Source: Thermoanaerobaculia bacterium (lineage in GTDB: Bacteria; Acidobacteriota; Thermoanaerobaculia; Multivoradales; JAHEKO01). Taken from it: a DNA stretch of 64,000 nt. Numbering within the stretch: position 1 is the stretch's first letter; every line of letters begins with the position of its first letter. Shown in pieces: positions 30,414-39,452 of this stretch. The stretch spans positions 98,006 to 162,005 of the forward strand of contig CAMYOG010000002.1 in assembly GCA_947259925.1 (NCBI GenBank), written 5' to 3'. Under the pieces are notes generated by a model. That model was not told where the DNA came from. It saw nothing but the letters and a program-made list of their open reading frames with translations, and did not search any database. Both the position numbers and the translations under genes were made by a program.

Positions 30414-32891
30414 TCAACCTGTCCCCGAATTACGGAACAGGCCGAGGGCGGCGGCGAGGCTGGCGTCGGTGACGACGCCACGCACCAGGATCCGGGTCTC
30501 GGCGGCGGCCGCGGTCTCGATCATGTACTCGAGATCCTGGTCGCGATCCTGGGAGCGCCAGCGGTCGAGCCACTGGCGCACCGCGGTGTAGCCGCGGCTG
30601 TGCTCCATCAGCGCCAGCAGGACCACGCGCTGCTGGCGGCTGTCGGCCGACTCGTCGAACCAATCGGACGAGGTGATCAGCGCCAGCCTTGGATCCGTGC
30701 GCGTCGTGCGGTTGCATTCGAAGCCGCGCTCCTTGATCAGGACGCAGTTCTGACGATGGATCAGCTCGTCGGTGAGCCAGCGAGCGCCTAGGTGGGCGTT
30801 CAGAGCGGGGTCGAGGAGATAGCGGTCCCGGTCGGCGACGCCGGAACTCTCGAGCAGCCGCCAGCGCTCGTCGAGTGCTTCGAACGTGCTCGGGATGAAC
30901 TGGAACAGTCCGCGAGCGGAGTAGGTCGAGATCGCGGCCGGATCGAACAGGCTCTCGCGCCGTGACAGGGCGTAGAGGAGCTCGGCCGGGATCTGCTCGG
31001 CGAGGGCGGCGTCTCGGAAGATCTCGGCAAAGGCCGGTGGATAGGCGCTGCGCAAGAAGTGTGGATCGGCATCGGGTCGGTCACGCGGTCTGGCGGCAGG
31101 TGCGCTGATCGCCATCGACATCGCCAGCGGTAGGTCGCCGGCCCGGAGCCCGACCGCGGCGTGAACCTCCAGGCTGTTCCTCGGCTCCTCGGGATCGCGA
31201 GCGGCCGCGAGCGCATCCTGGCGCAGCGACAGGAAGAGGGCGAGCGCCGCCAGGTCGGAACCGCGCTCGAGTCGAGCCAGCGACAGGTCCTGGAGCCTCT
31301 CGCCCGGGAAGCGCTCGCGAACGGCGCGGCGGCGGTCGAGCAGCGAACGGTAGAGGCCCGAGTCGACCGCACTGGCGAGTCGCCGATGGTACGGGCTCGA
31401 GCCGGACAGCTTCGAGTAGGGCGGGTAGCGGTCGCGCTCCCGTGCCAGGGTCGCGGCGGTTGCGGCGTCCGGCCAGAGTCGTCCGCGCGCTCGCGTACCG
31501 AGCTCGAGATGCATGCGCGCGCGCAGGGCGTAGTAGTCGTAGGGCCGCCAGGCGACGATCGCCCGGAACTCGTCGATTGCGAATCGTTCTTGGCCGAGCT
31601 CCTCGAGAATGCGTGCGCCCCAGAACTGGGCGGCGCGCTGCAACGGGCCGGTCGGGTTGCGCTCGCCGAGCTCCTGGAGCAGCGAGCGGGCGCGTGCCAG
31701 CTCCGCCCGCCCGCCGCGCGAGTAGAGGGTCATCGCCGGCTGGAAGTGCGCCGAGTCGATCCAGTCGTTCTCGCCGGTGAACGCCCGCAACCGCGCGAAG
31801 AGCTCGAGAGCACGCTCCAGGTCGTGAGCGCTTCCGTCGCGCTCGTAGAGGCGTTGATGATGGCTGGCGAGCCGGAAAAGCGCGTCGTCGCTCCACGGGC
31901 CGCTGGGATAGCGCTCGATCAGCTGCTCGAGATCGCCGACGTAGCGGTCGAGATTCTGGCCGCTCCCCTCCCTGGACCAGACCGATGCCCGCGCGTAGAG
32001 CGCCTCCTGGATGGTCTCGTTGTCACGGGTCGCCTCGATCGCGGCGCTCAGCAGCGCGGCGAGCTCGGCCCGGTCACCGGCGAACAGCCGGGCCTTGAGC
32101 CGAGCGACCCGCAGCCGAGCGTCATCGCGCTGCTCGGACAGCCCGGAGCGTAGAACCTGCTCCCAGAGTGGCAGGGCGTCCTCGTGTCGCCGCAGGCGCT
32201 CGAGCCGCCGCGCCCGGAGCTCGACGACCCTGGGACGGGCGAGCTCCCCGGCCTCGAGCAGTGCCTCGAGCATCGCTTGTTCGTCGGGTCCCAGCTCGGC
32301 ATCGGAGGCGAGCTCGAGATAGGCGAGGAAGAGCCGCCGGGCGTCGTCGGATCGGCCGGCGCGCCAGCAGAGCCCCGCAAGCCGGGCGAGCAGCTCTTCC
32401 TCCAGTCGGGGGAGGGAGTCCAGGAACGAGTAGCGGAAGAGCCGTCGACTGAAGTGAGCGGCGCGTAGCGCCGCCTCGGCGGCGAGCAGGCGATCGAGCT
32501 CGGTCGGCGATGGCTGGTCCGAGGATTCCAGAAGACCGGCCCAACGCCAGAGAGCGACGACAGCGAGGCTGGAGCCGCCGAGGCCGTCACCGTAAGGATC
32601 TTCGGCAGCCCACTCGGCCAGCTCCTGGTAGGCGCTCCGGGCACGCTCGGGCTCTCCCTCGTGGTAGAGCGCCTCCGCGCGCAGGAACGTCACCTGCGGC
32701 CAGAGTGGCGACTCGGCGCCGATCTCGGCCGGGTGCCGATCGAGAAGCCCGGTGAACCCGGCGTCGTCGGTTCTGTCGAGCTCGGAGCTCGCACGCCCGG
32801 TATCGCTCTCGGAGACCGTGCAGGCGAGCACCAGCCCGAGAACAACCCATCCGATCGGCCCCCATCCGCCCCTCAGCCCGCGACGCACCAC
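30414..32891 (-). CDS. slt: Lipoprotein lytic murein transglycosylase with TPR region (Slt-like)
   Basis: The roughly 825-residue protein begins with a lipoprotein signal (GWVVLGLVLAC, Cys near residue 23) and a long helical TPR-like superhelix (residues about 50-640). It ends with an SLT catalytic domain from about 650: LLYALSRRESLFDP with the catalytic Glu, STYSARGLFQFIPSTFE, and an extended tail. The layout is that of soluble lytic transglycosylase Slt70 and related lipoproteins, which cleave the glycan strand of peptidoglycan to form anhydro-muropeptides. The start GTG 32891 overlaps the last codons of ligD (stop at 32894-32896) with nearly no spacer. It is therefore probably in the same transcript as LigD, an odd pairing. 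Confidence 0.88.
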   Translation of the reverse strand: MVRRGLRGGWGPIGWVVLGLVLACTVSESDTGRASSELDRTDDAGFTGLLDRHPAEIGAESPLWPQVTFLRAEALYHEGEPERARSAYQELAEWAAEDPYGDGLGGSSLAVVALWRWAGLLESSDQPSPTELDRLLAAEAALRAAHFSRRLFRYSFLDSLPRLEEELLARLAGLCWRAGRSDDARRLFLAYLELASDAELGPDEQAMLEALLEAGELARPRVVELRARRLERLRRHEDALPLWEQVLRSGLSEQRDDARLRVARLKARLFAGDRAELAALLSAAIEATRDNETIQEALYARASVWSREGSGQNLDRYVGDLEQLIERYPSGPWSDDALFRLASHHQRLYERDGSAHDLERALELFARLRAFTGENDWIDSAHFQPAMTLYSRGGRAELARARSLLQELGERNPTGPLQRAAQFWGARILEELGQERFAIDEFRAIVAWRPYDYYALRARMHLELGTRARGRLWPDAATAATLARERDRYPPYSKLSGSSPYHRRLASAVDSGLYRSLLDRRRAVRERFPGERLQDLSLARLERGSDLAALALFLSLRQDALAAARDPEEPRNSLEVHAAVGLRAGDLPLAMSMAISAPAARPRDRPDADPHFLRSAYPPAFAEIFRDAALAEQIPAELLYALSRRESLFDPAAISTYSARGLFQFIPSTFEALDERWRLLESSGVADRDRYLLDPALNAHLGARWLTDELIHRQNCVLIKERGFECNRTTRTDPRLALITSSDWFDESADSRQQRVVLLALMEHSRGYTAVRQWLDRWRSQDRDQDLEYMIETAAAAETRILVRGVVTDASLAAALGLFRNSGTG

Positions 32892-32893
32892 GA

Positions 32894-35425
32894 TCAGAAC
32901 CGCTCGGCCAGGCGCGCCAGGGCCGAGGTCAGGTCGGGCTTGCGCTCCAGCACCGCGGCCATCGGATCTTTCTTGAGCCGCTTGAGCCGTGTCGGAGCGT
33001 TCTTGATGTGGAAACGTGCGGGAGACAGTCGGGAGTTGAGCTCGGTCCAGCGGAGCGGCATCGAGACCGGCGCCCCAGGTCGCGAGCGGACGCAGAACGG
33101 CGACACCAGGAGCTTGCCGTAGCCGTTCTGGATCGTGTCGATGTAGATCTTGCCCTTGCGGGCGCGTGGCGTGCGGGCGATCGAAGCGATGTCGCGCAGC
33201 TCCTGGACCACAAGACGGGCGATCAGCTCGGCGATCTGCCGGGACTGCTGGTAGGTGCAGGCGCCACCCAAGGGGACCAGGACATGCAGCCCGCTGGCGC
33301 CGCTGGTCTTGACGAAGCAGTCGAGCTCGATCTCCTGGCACAGCTTCCCGATCGCTCGGGCAACCTTGACCGCGCTGGAGAACGGCGCCTCCTTGGCGTC
33401 CAGATCGAGGATCGACCAGTCGGGAGCCTGGAGCGAGCGTACGCGGCTCGACCAGAGATGGAGCGGGATCGTTCCGAGGTTGGCGAGATAGAGCAGGGTC
33501 TCGGCGGTGTCGCAGATGAAGTAGCGTGTCTCCTTGCCCGAGTCCTCCGACCAGATCGACTCGGTCCGGATCCAGCGCGGCGTGAAATCGGGGATGTTCT
33601 TCTGGAAGAACGACTTGCCGTTGATGCCGTCGGGATAGCGGGTCAGCACCACCGGCCGGTCGCGCAAGTAGGGGAGCAGCCAGGGCGCGATCGCCCGGTA
33701 GTAGTCGACCAGATCGCCCTTGGTGTAGCCCTCGTCGGGCCAGAAGACCTTGTGTGGCCGGGTGATCTGAACGTCCGGCACCGGATCGCGGGTCTCCACC
33801 ACCTCACCCTCCTCGGGCTCGGGTGGCAGGTCGTCGCGAGAGCACTCCGCGACCTGTTTGTCGTCCCGGAACCGCACGAAGACCGGATGGCGGAGCTGCC
33901 CGGCGTCGGTCCACTCGGTGTATTTGATCTCGGCCACCAGCCGCGGCTCGACCCAGACGTGCTCCTTGCCCTTGGGAGCCGGGCCGCCGAACGGCGGCTC
34001 GGGACGGCGCGCCGGCATCAGCCGGGCGTGGATCTCTTCCAGCTGGGCGTCGTTGAAGCCGGTGCCGACGCGGCCGGCGTAGCTCAGCTTCGAGCCCGCG
34101 ATGTAGCCGAGATGAAGGGCGCCGAAGCCGACTCGCGAGCCCTTCGGCTCGGTGAACCCGACCACCGCGAAGTCGCCGGTGCGGGCAGCGCGGATCTTCT
34201 GCCAGTTGGCCGACCTGCCGCCGCGGTAGATCGAGCTGGACTTCTTACCGACCACCCCCTCGAGCCCGGTCGTCTGGACCTGCTCGTAGAGCGCCTCGCC
34301 GCGCTCCTCGACGTGGTCGGCGTAGCGCACCGGTCCTGCCCTCGGCAGCACCTGACGGAGGATGCGCTTGCGCTCGTCCAGCGGCAGACCACGCAGATCG
34401 TAGCCTTCGAACCCGAGGAGATCGAAGACGAAATAGACCGCCGGCAGGCGCACGGCGGCTCGCTCGATGTCACGCCAACGCGTGAGTCGCGCGCGCTGCT
34501 GCAGGCGCTGGAAGCTCGGCCGCGCCTCGTCGTCCAGGACCACGACCTCACCGTCCAGAACTAGCGATCGGTAGGGAAGGGACGCCAGTGCGCGCGCCAG
34601 ATCGGGATAGATCGCCGTGGCGTCCATACCGCTCCGGTAGCGCAGCTCGACCACCTCGCTGGCGGTCGAGGCCTTCGACTTGTCGGTGCCGGCGAGCACC
34701 CGATAGCCGTCGTACTTGAGCTCGAACAGCCACCCCTTGCGGCTGAACGGCTCGTCGCGGAGCTGCGCGAGCATCACCTTGGTCTTCTCCGGCTTCACCC
34801 GGCGCCGCTTCGCGCCGAGCTCGTCGACCTCCTGGCTGATCTCGCTAGCGCGATCGGCGCCCTCACCGAGCTCGCGGACTGTCAGTCCCGAGAAGACCGA
34901 TTCCGGCGGCAGCTCGTCGACTGTCTCGCCGGTGGCGCCGGCATCGGGCTTCTTGATCAGGAGCCACTCGTTCTCGCCGCGCGCCGTCTTGACCAGCGTG
35001 AACAACCCGCGCAGCTTGTAGCCGCGCAGCTCGAACAAGAGCTTACCGGTCTCGACCCCGTCCTCGGGGTCGAGCTGATGCACCGAGAGACCGCGATCCC
35101 AGACGATCATCGCGCCGGCGCCGTAGTTCCCCTTCGGGATCACGCCCTCGAAGTCGCCGTACTCCATGGGGTGGTCCTCGGTCATCACCGCCAGCCGTTT
35201 GTCGGCCGGGTCGAGCGACGGCCCGCGGGGCACGGCCCACGACTTCATCACCCCGCCGATCTCGAGGCGCAGGTCGTAGTGCATGCGGGTGGCGTCGTGC
35301 TGCTGGACGACGAACAGTCCGGGACGCTCGACCGGCTCGGCGCCGAACGGCTCCGGCGTGCCGCCGGCCGACCGCTTCTTGCGGTAGGTCTCGAGCTTGG
35401 AGCGCGGCGGCTTGGGGTGCGGCAT
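32894..35425 (-). CDS. ligD: Multifunctional NHEJ DNA ligase D
   Basis: The 843-residue protein carries all three LigD modules in the order phosphoesterase, ligase, polymerase. The 3'-phosphoesterase domain (residues about 30-160) shows HDATRMHYDLRLE. The ATP-dependent ligase domain follows, with the adenylated Lys237 in FELKYDGYR and VLDGEVVVLDD. The archaeo-eukaryotic-primase-type polymerase domain (residues about 555-830) has LDLDAKEAP with the paired aspartates. It repairs double-strand breaks with Ku, encoded at 37698. Length is normal (about 830-900). It is the first gene of the pair with the transglycosylase, and it is divergent from the small gene at 35503. Confidence 0.97.
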   Translation of the reverse strand: MPHPKPPRSKLETYRKKRSAGGTPEPFGAEPVERPGLFVVQQHDATRMHYDLRLEIGGVMKSWAVPRGPSLDPADKRLAVMTEDHPMEYGDFEGVIPKGNYGAGAMIVWDRGLSVHQLDPEDGVETGKLLFELRGYKLRGLFTLVKTARGENEWLLIKKPDAGATGETVDELPPESVFSGLTVRELGEGADRASEISQEVDELGAKRRRVKPEKTKVMLAQLRDEPFSRKGWLFELKYDGYRVLAGTDKSKASTASEVVELRYRSGMDATAIYPDLARALASLPYRSLVLDGEVVVLDDEARPSFQRLQQRARLTRWRDIERAAVRLPAVYFVFDLLGFEGYDLRGLPLDERKRILRQVLPRAGPVRYADHVEERGEALYEQVQTTGLEGVVGKKSSSIYRGGRSANWQKIRAARTGDFAVVGFTEPKGSRVGFGALHLGYIAGSKLSYAGRVGTGFNDAQLEEIHARLMPARRPEPPFGGPAPKGKEHVWVEPRLVAEIKYTEWTDAGQLRHPVFVRFRDDKQVAECSRDDLPPEPEEGEVVETRDPVPDVQITRPHKVFWPDEGYTKGDLVDYYRAIAPWLLPYLRDRPVVLTRYPDGINGKSFFQKNIPDFTPRWIRTESIWSEDSGKETRYFICDTAETLLYLANLGTIPLHLWSSRVRSLQAPDWSILDLDAKEAPFSSAVKVARAIGKLCQEIELDCFVKTSGASGLHVLVPLGGACTYQQSRQIAELIARLVVQELRDIASIARTPRARKGKIYIDTIQNGYGKLLVSPFCVRSRPGAPVSMPLRWTELNSRLSPARFHIKNAPTRLKRLKKDPMAAVLERKPDLTSALARLAERF

Positions 35426-35502
35426 CGGCGGCGTCAGTTTAGCGGCCTGATAGCGTGTCGCTGAACGGGCAGGAGGAACACGACAGAGGGGGGAGGTCGA
35501 CG

Positions 35503-35751
35503 ATGGACCTCGACGCGCTGCGAACGCTGCTCGGCTGGAGCACTCTCATCAACTTCGCATTGCTCCTGTGGTGGTGGGGCTGGCTCGCCCTCGCCGGCGA
35601 CTGGGTCTACCGGTCCCACCAGAGCTTCATCCGGATCGAGATCTCGCGACCGGTCTTCGATGCCACCCACTACGCGGGGATGAGCCTGTTCAAGCTGCTC
35701 GTGATGCTCTTCAACGTGGTGCCCTACCTGGTGCTCAGGTTCGCCTTCTAG
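35503..35751 (+). CDS. DUF6868-type small membrane protein
   Basis: The 82-residue protein starts MDLDALRTLLGWSTLINFAL and includes GDWVYRSHQSF, HYAGMSLFKLL and FNVVPYLVLRFAF. That is the pattern of a widespread two-helix membrane family (DUF6868) of unknown function. ATG 35503 is preferred over an upstream in-frame start because GGGGGGAGG lies 5 to 8 bp before it. Its last 4 bases overlap the end of the convergent gene at 35748. It is divergent from ligD over a 77-bp spacer that shows no clear motif. Confidence 0.78.
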   Translation: MDLDALRTLLGWSTLINFALLLWWWGWLALAGDWVYRSHQSFIRIEISRPVFDATHYAGMSLFKLLVMLFNVVPYLVLRFAF

Positions 35752-36341
35752 GACGTGGCAGGGCGACGCCAGATCGAGAGCGCGATCCAGAGATTGGCCA
35801 CCGCGGCGGTCGCCGCGAACGCCTCGAGCGGGATACCGAGAGGTGCCAGCGAGACGATGCCGCCGACCTGGTAGAGGATCCCGGCGACCCTGAACGGCCG
35901 GAAGGCGAGGCCGGACATCATGAACAGCGAATGGCCGAGCAGGAGCAGCCAGACGCCGGGGATCGCCCAGGTCAGGTCGCGCCAGAGCAGGAACGCCGAC
36001 AGCGCCAGGGCCACGAGCGACAGGTTGCCCTGCACGCGCAGTGCCCAGGAACCGAGCGGAGTCGGAGCGTGTCTCTGGGCGCGACGGTAGATCGCGACGC
36101 CCTCGACCGCGCCGCCGAGCAGGATCGCCGCCGACCAGACCAGGAGCACCGGCGCGAACGCATCGGCGGGCAGACGCCGGGTGATCAGCGCGGCGGCCGG
36201 CAACAGGATCGCCCAGGCGAGCCAGGTCGCGGCCGAGTCGAGGAACGGCCGGCTGGCGTGCTCGAACTCGGCCTGGACGCGCTCGAGGTCCCTCGAATCG
36301 TGGGCGCTCGGCTCCGGGATCAGGGGGTCGTAGACCGACAT
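35748..36341 (-). CDS. Integral membrane protein, unknown family
   Basis: The 197-residue protein has a polar N-terminus of about 35 residues and then roughly six hydrophobic segments (for example ATWLAWAILLPAAALI, VLLVWSAAILLGGAVEGVAI, LSLVALALSAFLLW, AIPGVWLLLLGHSLFMMSG). I do not recognise the family and see no catalytic motif. It overlaps the DUF6868 gene by 4 bp at its 3' end. It is preceded on the same strand by nothing closer than 700 bp, so it is probably monocistronic. Confidence 0.65.
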   Translation of the reverse strand: MSVYDPLIPEPSAHDSRDLERVQAEFEHASRPFLDSAATWLAWAILLPAAALITRRLPADAFAPVLLVWSAAILLGGAVEGVAIYRRAQRHAPTPLGSWALRVQGNLSLVALALSAFLLWRDLTWAIPGVWLLLLGHSLFMMSGLAFRPFRVAGILYQVGGIVSLAPLGIPLEAFAATAAVANLWIALSIWRRPATS

Positions 36342-36371
36342 CGAAACGAGCGTACCCGATCCCGTCAGGGG

Positions 36372-36956
36372 TCAGGGTGCCAGGCCTGCAAGATGCATGT
36401 TGCCTTCAGCCCCGACCTTCATCTTGCCCCCGGCCGCGACCGCGGCCAGCACGAGCGCGGCGACGACACCGAAGCTCACGCCCGAGCGCCGCGTTGGACG
36501 CCGGCCGGCCAACCAGAAGCCTCCCAGGGTGAGCCACAGCCACGGATCGACGATAAAGACCGAGTCGCCGTAGTACCAGGTGTCGCGAATCGGCATCCAC
36601 CAGCGCATGCCGTAGTTGTTCAGCCAATCGAGCGCCGGATGGGTGACCACCGCCGCGTAGGAGAGTGTCGCCAGCCAGCGGGGCGCGAGCGGCGGACCGG
36701 CTCGCTGCGGAAAGAGGCGTGCCCAGAGGTAGAGGAGCGCGGTGAAGAGAGCCGGCAGGACGAGCAGAGCGGGAACGCCGTGGGTCCAGCCGCGCCGGAA
36801 GCCGAGGGCGAAGTCGTCCCCTACTAGATAGGAGAGGACGTCGACGTCCGGCAGGTTGGCGCCGAGGATCAGCGCCGGCGCCGCGAGCCGACTCGTCCGG
36901 CCGAGCCGGGTGGCCGCGAGCGACGCGCCCCCGAGAATGTGGGTGACCGGGTCCAT
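36372..36956 (-). CDS. YdjM-like membrane-bound metal-dependent hydrolase
   Basis: The 194-residue protein starts MDPVTHILGGASLAATRLG and has LGANLPDVDVLSYL near residue 33, GFRRGWTHG near 53, and THPALDWLNNYG near 105. These conserved His and Asp residues between membrane helices define the YdjM/DUF457 family of predicted inner-membrane metal-dependent hydrolases. Four or five hydrophobic segments are visible. The substrate is unknown for the family. A 95-bp spacer separates it from the lipoprotein gene upstream on the same strand; I see no feature in it. Confidence 0.82.
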   Translation of the reverse strand: MDPVTHILGGASLAATRLGRTSRLAAPALILGANLPDVDVLSYLVGDDFALGFRRGWTHGVPALLVLPALFTALLYLWARLFPQRAGPPLAPRWLATLSYAAVVTHPALDWLNNYGMRWWMPIRDTWYYGDSVFIVDPWLWLTLGGFWLAGRRPTRRSGVSFGVVAALVLAAVAAGGKMKVGAEGNMHLAGLAP

Positions 36957-37051
36957 GATGCGCGCGCATCATACTCAGGGCGATCCGATACCCTTGCTCA
37001 TGGCGCCGATTCCCACGTCCATGCAAGGGGCGCTCGTCAAGCCTCCCGAGG

Positions 37052-37516
37052 TCAGTCCGCCCTTCCGCTCGCGACGAAGGTAGCGCTTCCGGATCCGAAC
37101 ATCACTCTACTCACGACCCTGTTCCGTCCGGGTCGCGGGCCCAGAGTCAGCACGACGGAACCGATGCCTCGAGCGTCGGTCTTGGTCTCGTAAAAGATCT
37201 TCGGTGGCTCCTTGGGAACCGCCGGCAGGTCGCCCCCGCCCTCGACGATGTCCCACAGGATCACGGCCCCAGAGACGGGCCCGCCGTACTTGTCGACCAC
37301 TCGAACCACGAACGGAGCGGCCAGGGGCTGTCCGGTGGTCCCGACCTGGTTGTTGCCCGAGACCATCGAGAGACGCAGCTGACCCGGGATCCACGGATCG
37401 ATATACGGCGCGGTGGGAGTACCTCCGTCGCAAGCAAGGGCCAAGGCAGCCGCTGAAAGCAGAGCGATCGGCCAGAAGCTGCGCCACAGAGTCTGTCTTC
37501 GTGATGATTGGGTCAT
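37052..37516 (-). CDS. Lipoprotein with bacterial Ig-like (Big-1-type) domain
   Basis: The 154-residue protein begins with a lipoprotein signal (WPIALLSAAALALAC, Cys near 28). One Ig-like domain follows: RLSMVSGNNQVGTTGQPLAAPFVVRVVDKYGGPVSGAVILWDI and so on, with the QVGTTGQ and VxDxxGxPVxGAxV pattern of Big-1/invasin-type repeats. ATG 37516 is chosen because GGAAGGAGGG lies 4 to 5 bp before it; the frame is open further upstream. It is divergent from ku. It is probably a surface-exposed structural or adhesion lipoprotein. Only one repeat is present, which is unusually short for such a protein. Confidence 0.8.
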   Translation of the reverse strand: MTQSSRRQTLWRSFWPIALLSAAALALACDGGTPTAPYIDPWIPGQLRLSMVSGNNQVGTTGQPLAAPFVVRVVDKYGGPVSGAVILWDIVEGGGDLPAVPKEPPKIFYETKTDARGIGSVVLTLGPRPGRNRVVSRVMFGSGSATFVASGRAD

Positions 37517-37697
37517 TTCGCCCTCCTTCCGGTGGATCAGCCACCCATGTGCACTTACTCCTGAACGCGACACCGGCGCTTCCCATCCGCACACGGATCT
37601 CTTCGGCGACCGACCCGATCGCCAAGGGAACCGGCGACCGCGGTAGGACGAGGGGAAACCCTTTTGTTCATGGCACTTATGCTAGGATTCGCGGGTT

Positions 37698-38582
37698 ATG
37701 CCAGCGAGATCGATAGCGTCCGGGACCATCTCCTTCGGCTTGGTGGCCATCCCCATCAAGCTCTACACGACGACCGAGAGCGCCAAGGCGGTGCGCTTCA
37801 ACATGGTGCATCAGAAGTGCGGCACGCGCGTCAAGTACCGCTTCTACTGCCCGACCGACGAAGAGTTCGTGGAACGCGACGAGCTGGTGAAGGGGTACGA
37901 GTTCTCGAAGGGCCAGTACGTCCTGTTCAGCATGGACGAGCTCAAGGCGCTCGAGCCGGAGCCGACCAACGCGGTCGAGATCACCGAGTTCGTGCCGCTC
38001 GAGCAGGTCGACCCGATCTTCTACGAGAAGACCTACTACATCGGTCCCGATCAGGGCGGTGGCAAGCCGTACAAGCTGCTGGCGCAGACGATGCTCGACA
38101 CCAACCGTGCGGCCCTGGCCAAGTACGCCGCGCGCGGCAAGAACTACCTGGTGCTGCTCCGGCCCTTCAAGCAGGGGCTGGTGATGCAGCAGCTGCGCTA
38201 CCAGGACGAGATCCGGGAGTTCTCCGAGGTTCCGATCGAGGACGCCAAGGTGACCAAGCAGGAGCTCAAGCTCGCCCGGCAGCTGGTTGACCAGACCGCG
38301 TCCGAGAAGTTCCAGCCCGACCAGTACGAGGACGGCGAGCGCCAGCGGGTCTGGGACCTGATCGAGCGCAAGATCCAGGGCGAGGAGATCGTGGCAGCGC
38401 CGGAGGAGGAACCGAAGGCGCAGATCATCGATCTGATGGAGGCGCTCAAGGCGAGCCTCGGCGAAGGCGACGCCAAGGCGGCCAAGTCGAAATCGACGCG
38501 CAAGCCGCCCCGCCGTGCGGCACCCAAGCGCGCTGCCAAGAAGAAGGCGGCGGCCAAGAAGGTGGCGAGTCGCAAGAAGTAG
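37698..38582 (+). CDS. ku: Ku protein, NHEJ end-binding factor
   Basis: The 294-residue protein shows the Ku core: SIASGTISFGLVAIPIKLY at the start, VKGYEFSKGQYV near residue 65, KTYYIGPD near 110, and the later Ku-core helices (KQGLVMQQLRYQDEIR near 158). A Lys/Arg/Ala-rich tail from about residue 255 (KSTRKPPRRAAPKRAAKKKA) is typical of longer bacterial Ku proteins and aids DNA binding. Ku forms a ring on broken DNA ends and recruits LigD, which is encoded 2.3 kb away on the other strand. It is followed by a MerR-TPR gene after 14 bp. Confidence 0.96.
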   Translation: MPARSIASGTISFGLVAIPIKLYTTTESAKAVRFNMVHQKCGTRVKYRFYCPTDEEFVERDELVKGYEFSKGQYVLFSMDELKALEPEPTNAVEITEFVPLEQVDPIFYEKTYYIGPDQGGGKPYKLLAQTMLDTNRAALAKYAARGKNYLVLLRPFKQGLVMQQLRYQDEIREFSEVPIEDAKVTKQELKLARQLVDQTASEKFQPDQYEDGERQRVWDLIERKIQGEEIVAAPEEEPKAQIIDLMEALKASLGEGDAKAAKSKSTRKPPRRAAPKRAAKKKAAAKKVASRKK

Positions 38583-38596
38583 GTCTGTCCGTCCAG

Positions 38597-39442
38597 ATGA
38601 CGCCCGCGTCCAAGCTCCCGGGTTACTCGACCGGTGAGGTAGCTCGCATGCTCGGCCTCTCCGAGAGCCGGGTCCGGCGCTGGGTGAGCTCCGGCTTCGT
38701 CGATCCGCGGCGGGGAGCGAAGGGAGAGATGAGCTTCTCCTTCCAGGATCTGGTGGTGTTGAAGGCTGCCAAGGGGCTGTCGGAGGCGGACATCTCGACC
38801 CGGCGCGTCCGCCGGGCGCTCGAGGCACTGCGCCAGGAGCTGCCCGCGGGCCGCTCGCTGGCGACCGTCCGGATCGGCGCCGAAGGGGATCACGTCGTGG
38901 TCCGCGAGGGTGACGAGATCTGGGAGCCAGAGTCGGGCCAGCGCCTGCTCGACTTCGAGGTCGCCGAGCTGGCCGAGCGGGCGGCGCCGCTGGCGCCGGC
39001 GACCCTGGCGAGGGCGGGCGCGATCGAAGGGATGACCGCCGAGGACTGGTTCGAGCTCGGCTGCGACCTGGAGGCGACCGCTGCCGCCGAAGCGATGGAG
39101 GCCTACCGCAAGGTGCTGGCGCTCGCCCCCGATCATGCGGACGCCAACCTGAACCTCGGCCGACTGTTGCACGAGGCGGGGGCGATCGAAGACGCCGAAC
39201 GGCACTATCGGGCCGCCTCGGAAGCGAGCCCCAGCGACGCGACCGCGGCCTTCAACCTCGGGGTCGCGCTGCAGGATCTGGGGCGGCAGGCCGACGCGGT
39301 CGAGGCCTACACCCGGGCGATCGCCAGCGACCCGGGCTACGCCGACGCCTACTTCAACCTCGCCGACCTGTACGAGCAGCTCGGCAAGGAGGCGATGGCG
39401 ATCCAGAACCTGAAGATCTATCGGACCTTGACGCGCGGCTGA
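38597..39442 (+). CDS. MerR-type HTH and TPR-repeat protein, downstream of ku
   Basis: The 281-residue protein has an N-terminal MerR-like winged helix (YSTGEVARMLGLSESRVRRWV, then RRGAKGEMSFSFQDLVVLK, residues about 9-60). A middle region follows, then three TPR units from about residue 150 (AMEAYRKVLALAPDHADAN, AERHYRAASEASPSDATAA, AVEAYTRAIASDPGYADAY). It is 14 bp after ku and probably co-transcribed. The combination suggests a DNA-binding regulator that uses TPRs for protein contacts, perhaps tied to the repair operon (inference). No ligand-sensing cysteines of classical MerR proteins are visible. Confidence 0.83.
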   Translation: MTPASKLPGYSTGEVARMLGLSESRVRRWVSSGFVDPRRGAKGEMSFSFQDLVVLKAAKGLSEADISTRRVRRALEALRQELPAGRSLATVRIGAEGDHVVVREGDEIWEPESGQRLLDFEVAELAERAAPLAPATLARAGAIEGMTAEDWFELGCDLEATAAAEAMEAYRKVLALAPDHADANLNLGRLLHEAGAIEDAERHYRAASEASPSDATAAFNLGVALQDLGRQADAVEAYTRAIASDPGYADAYFNLADLYEQLGKEAMAIQNLKIYRTLTRG

Positions 39443-39452
39443 GAACGGCGTC

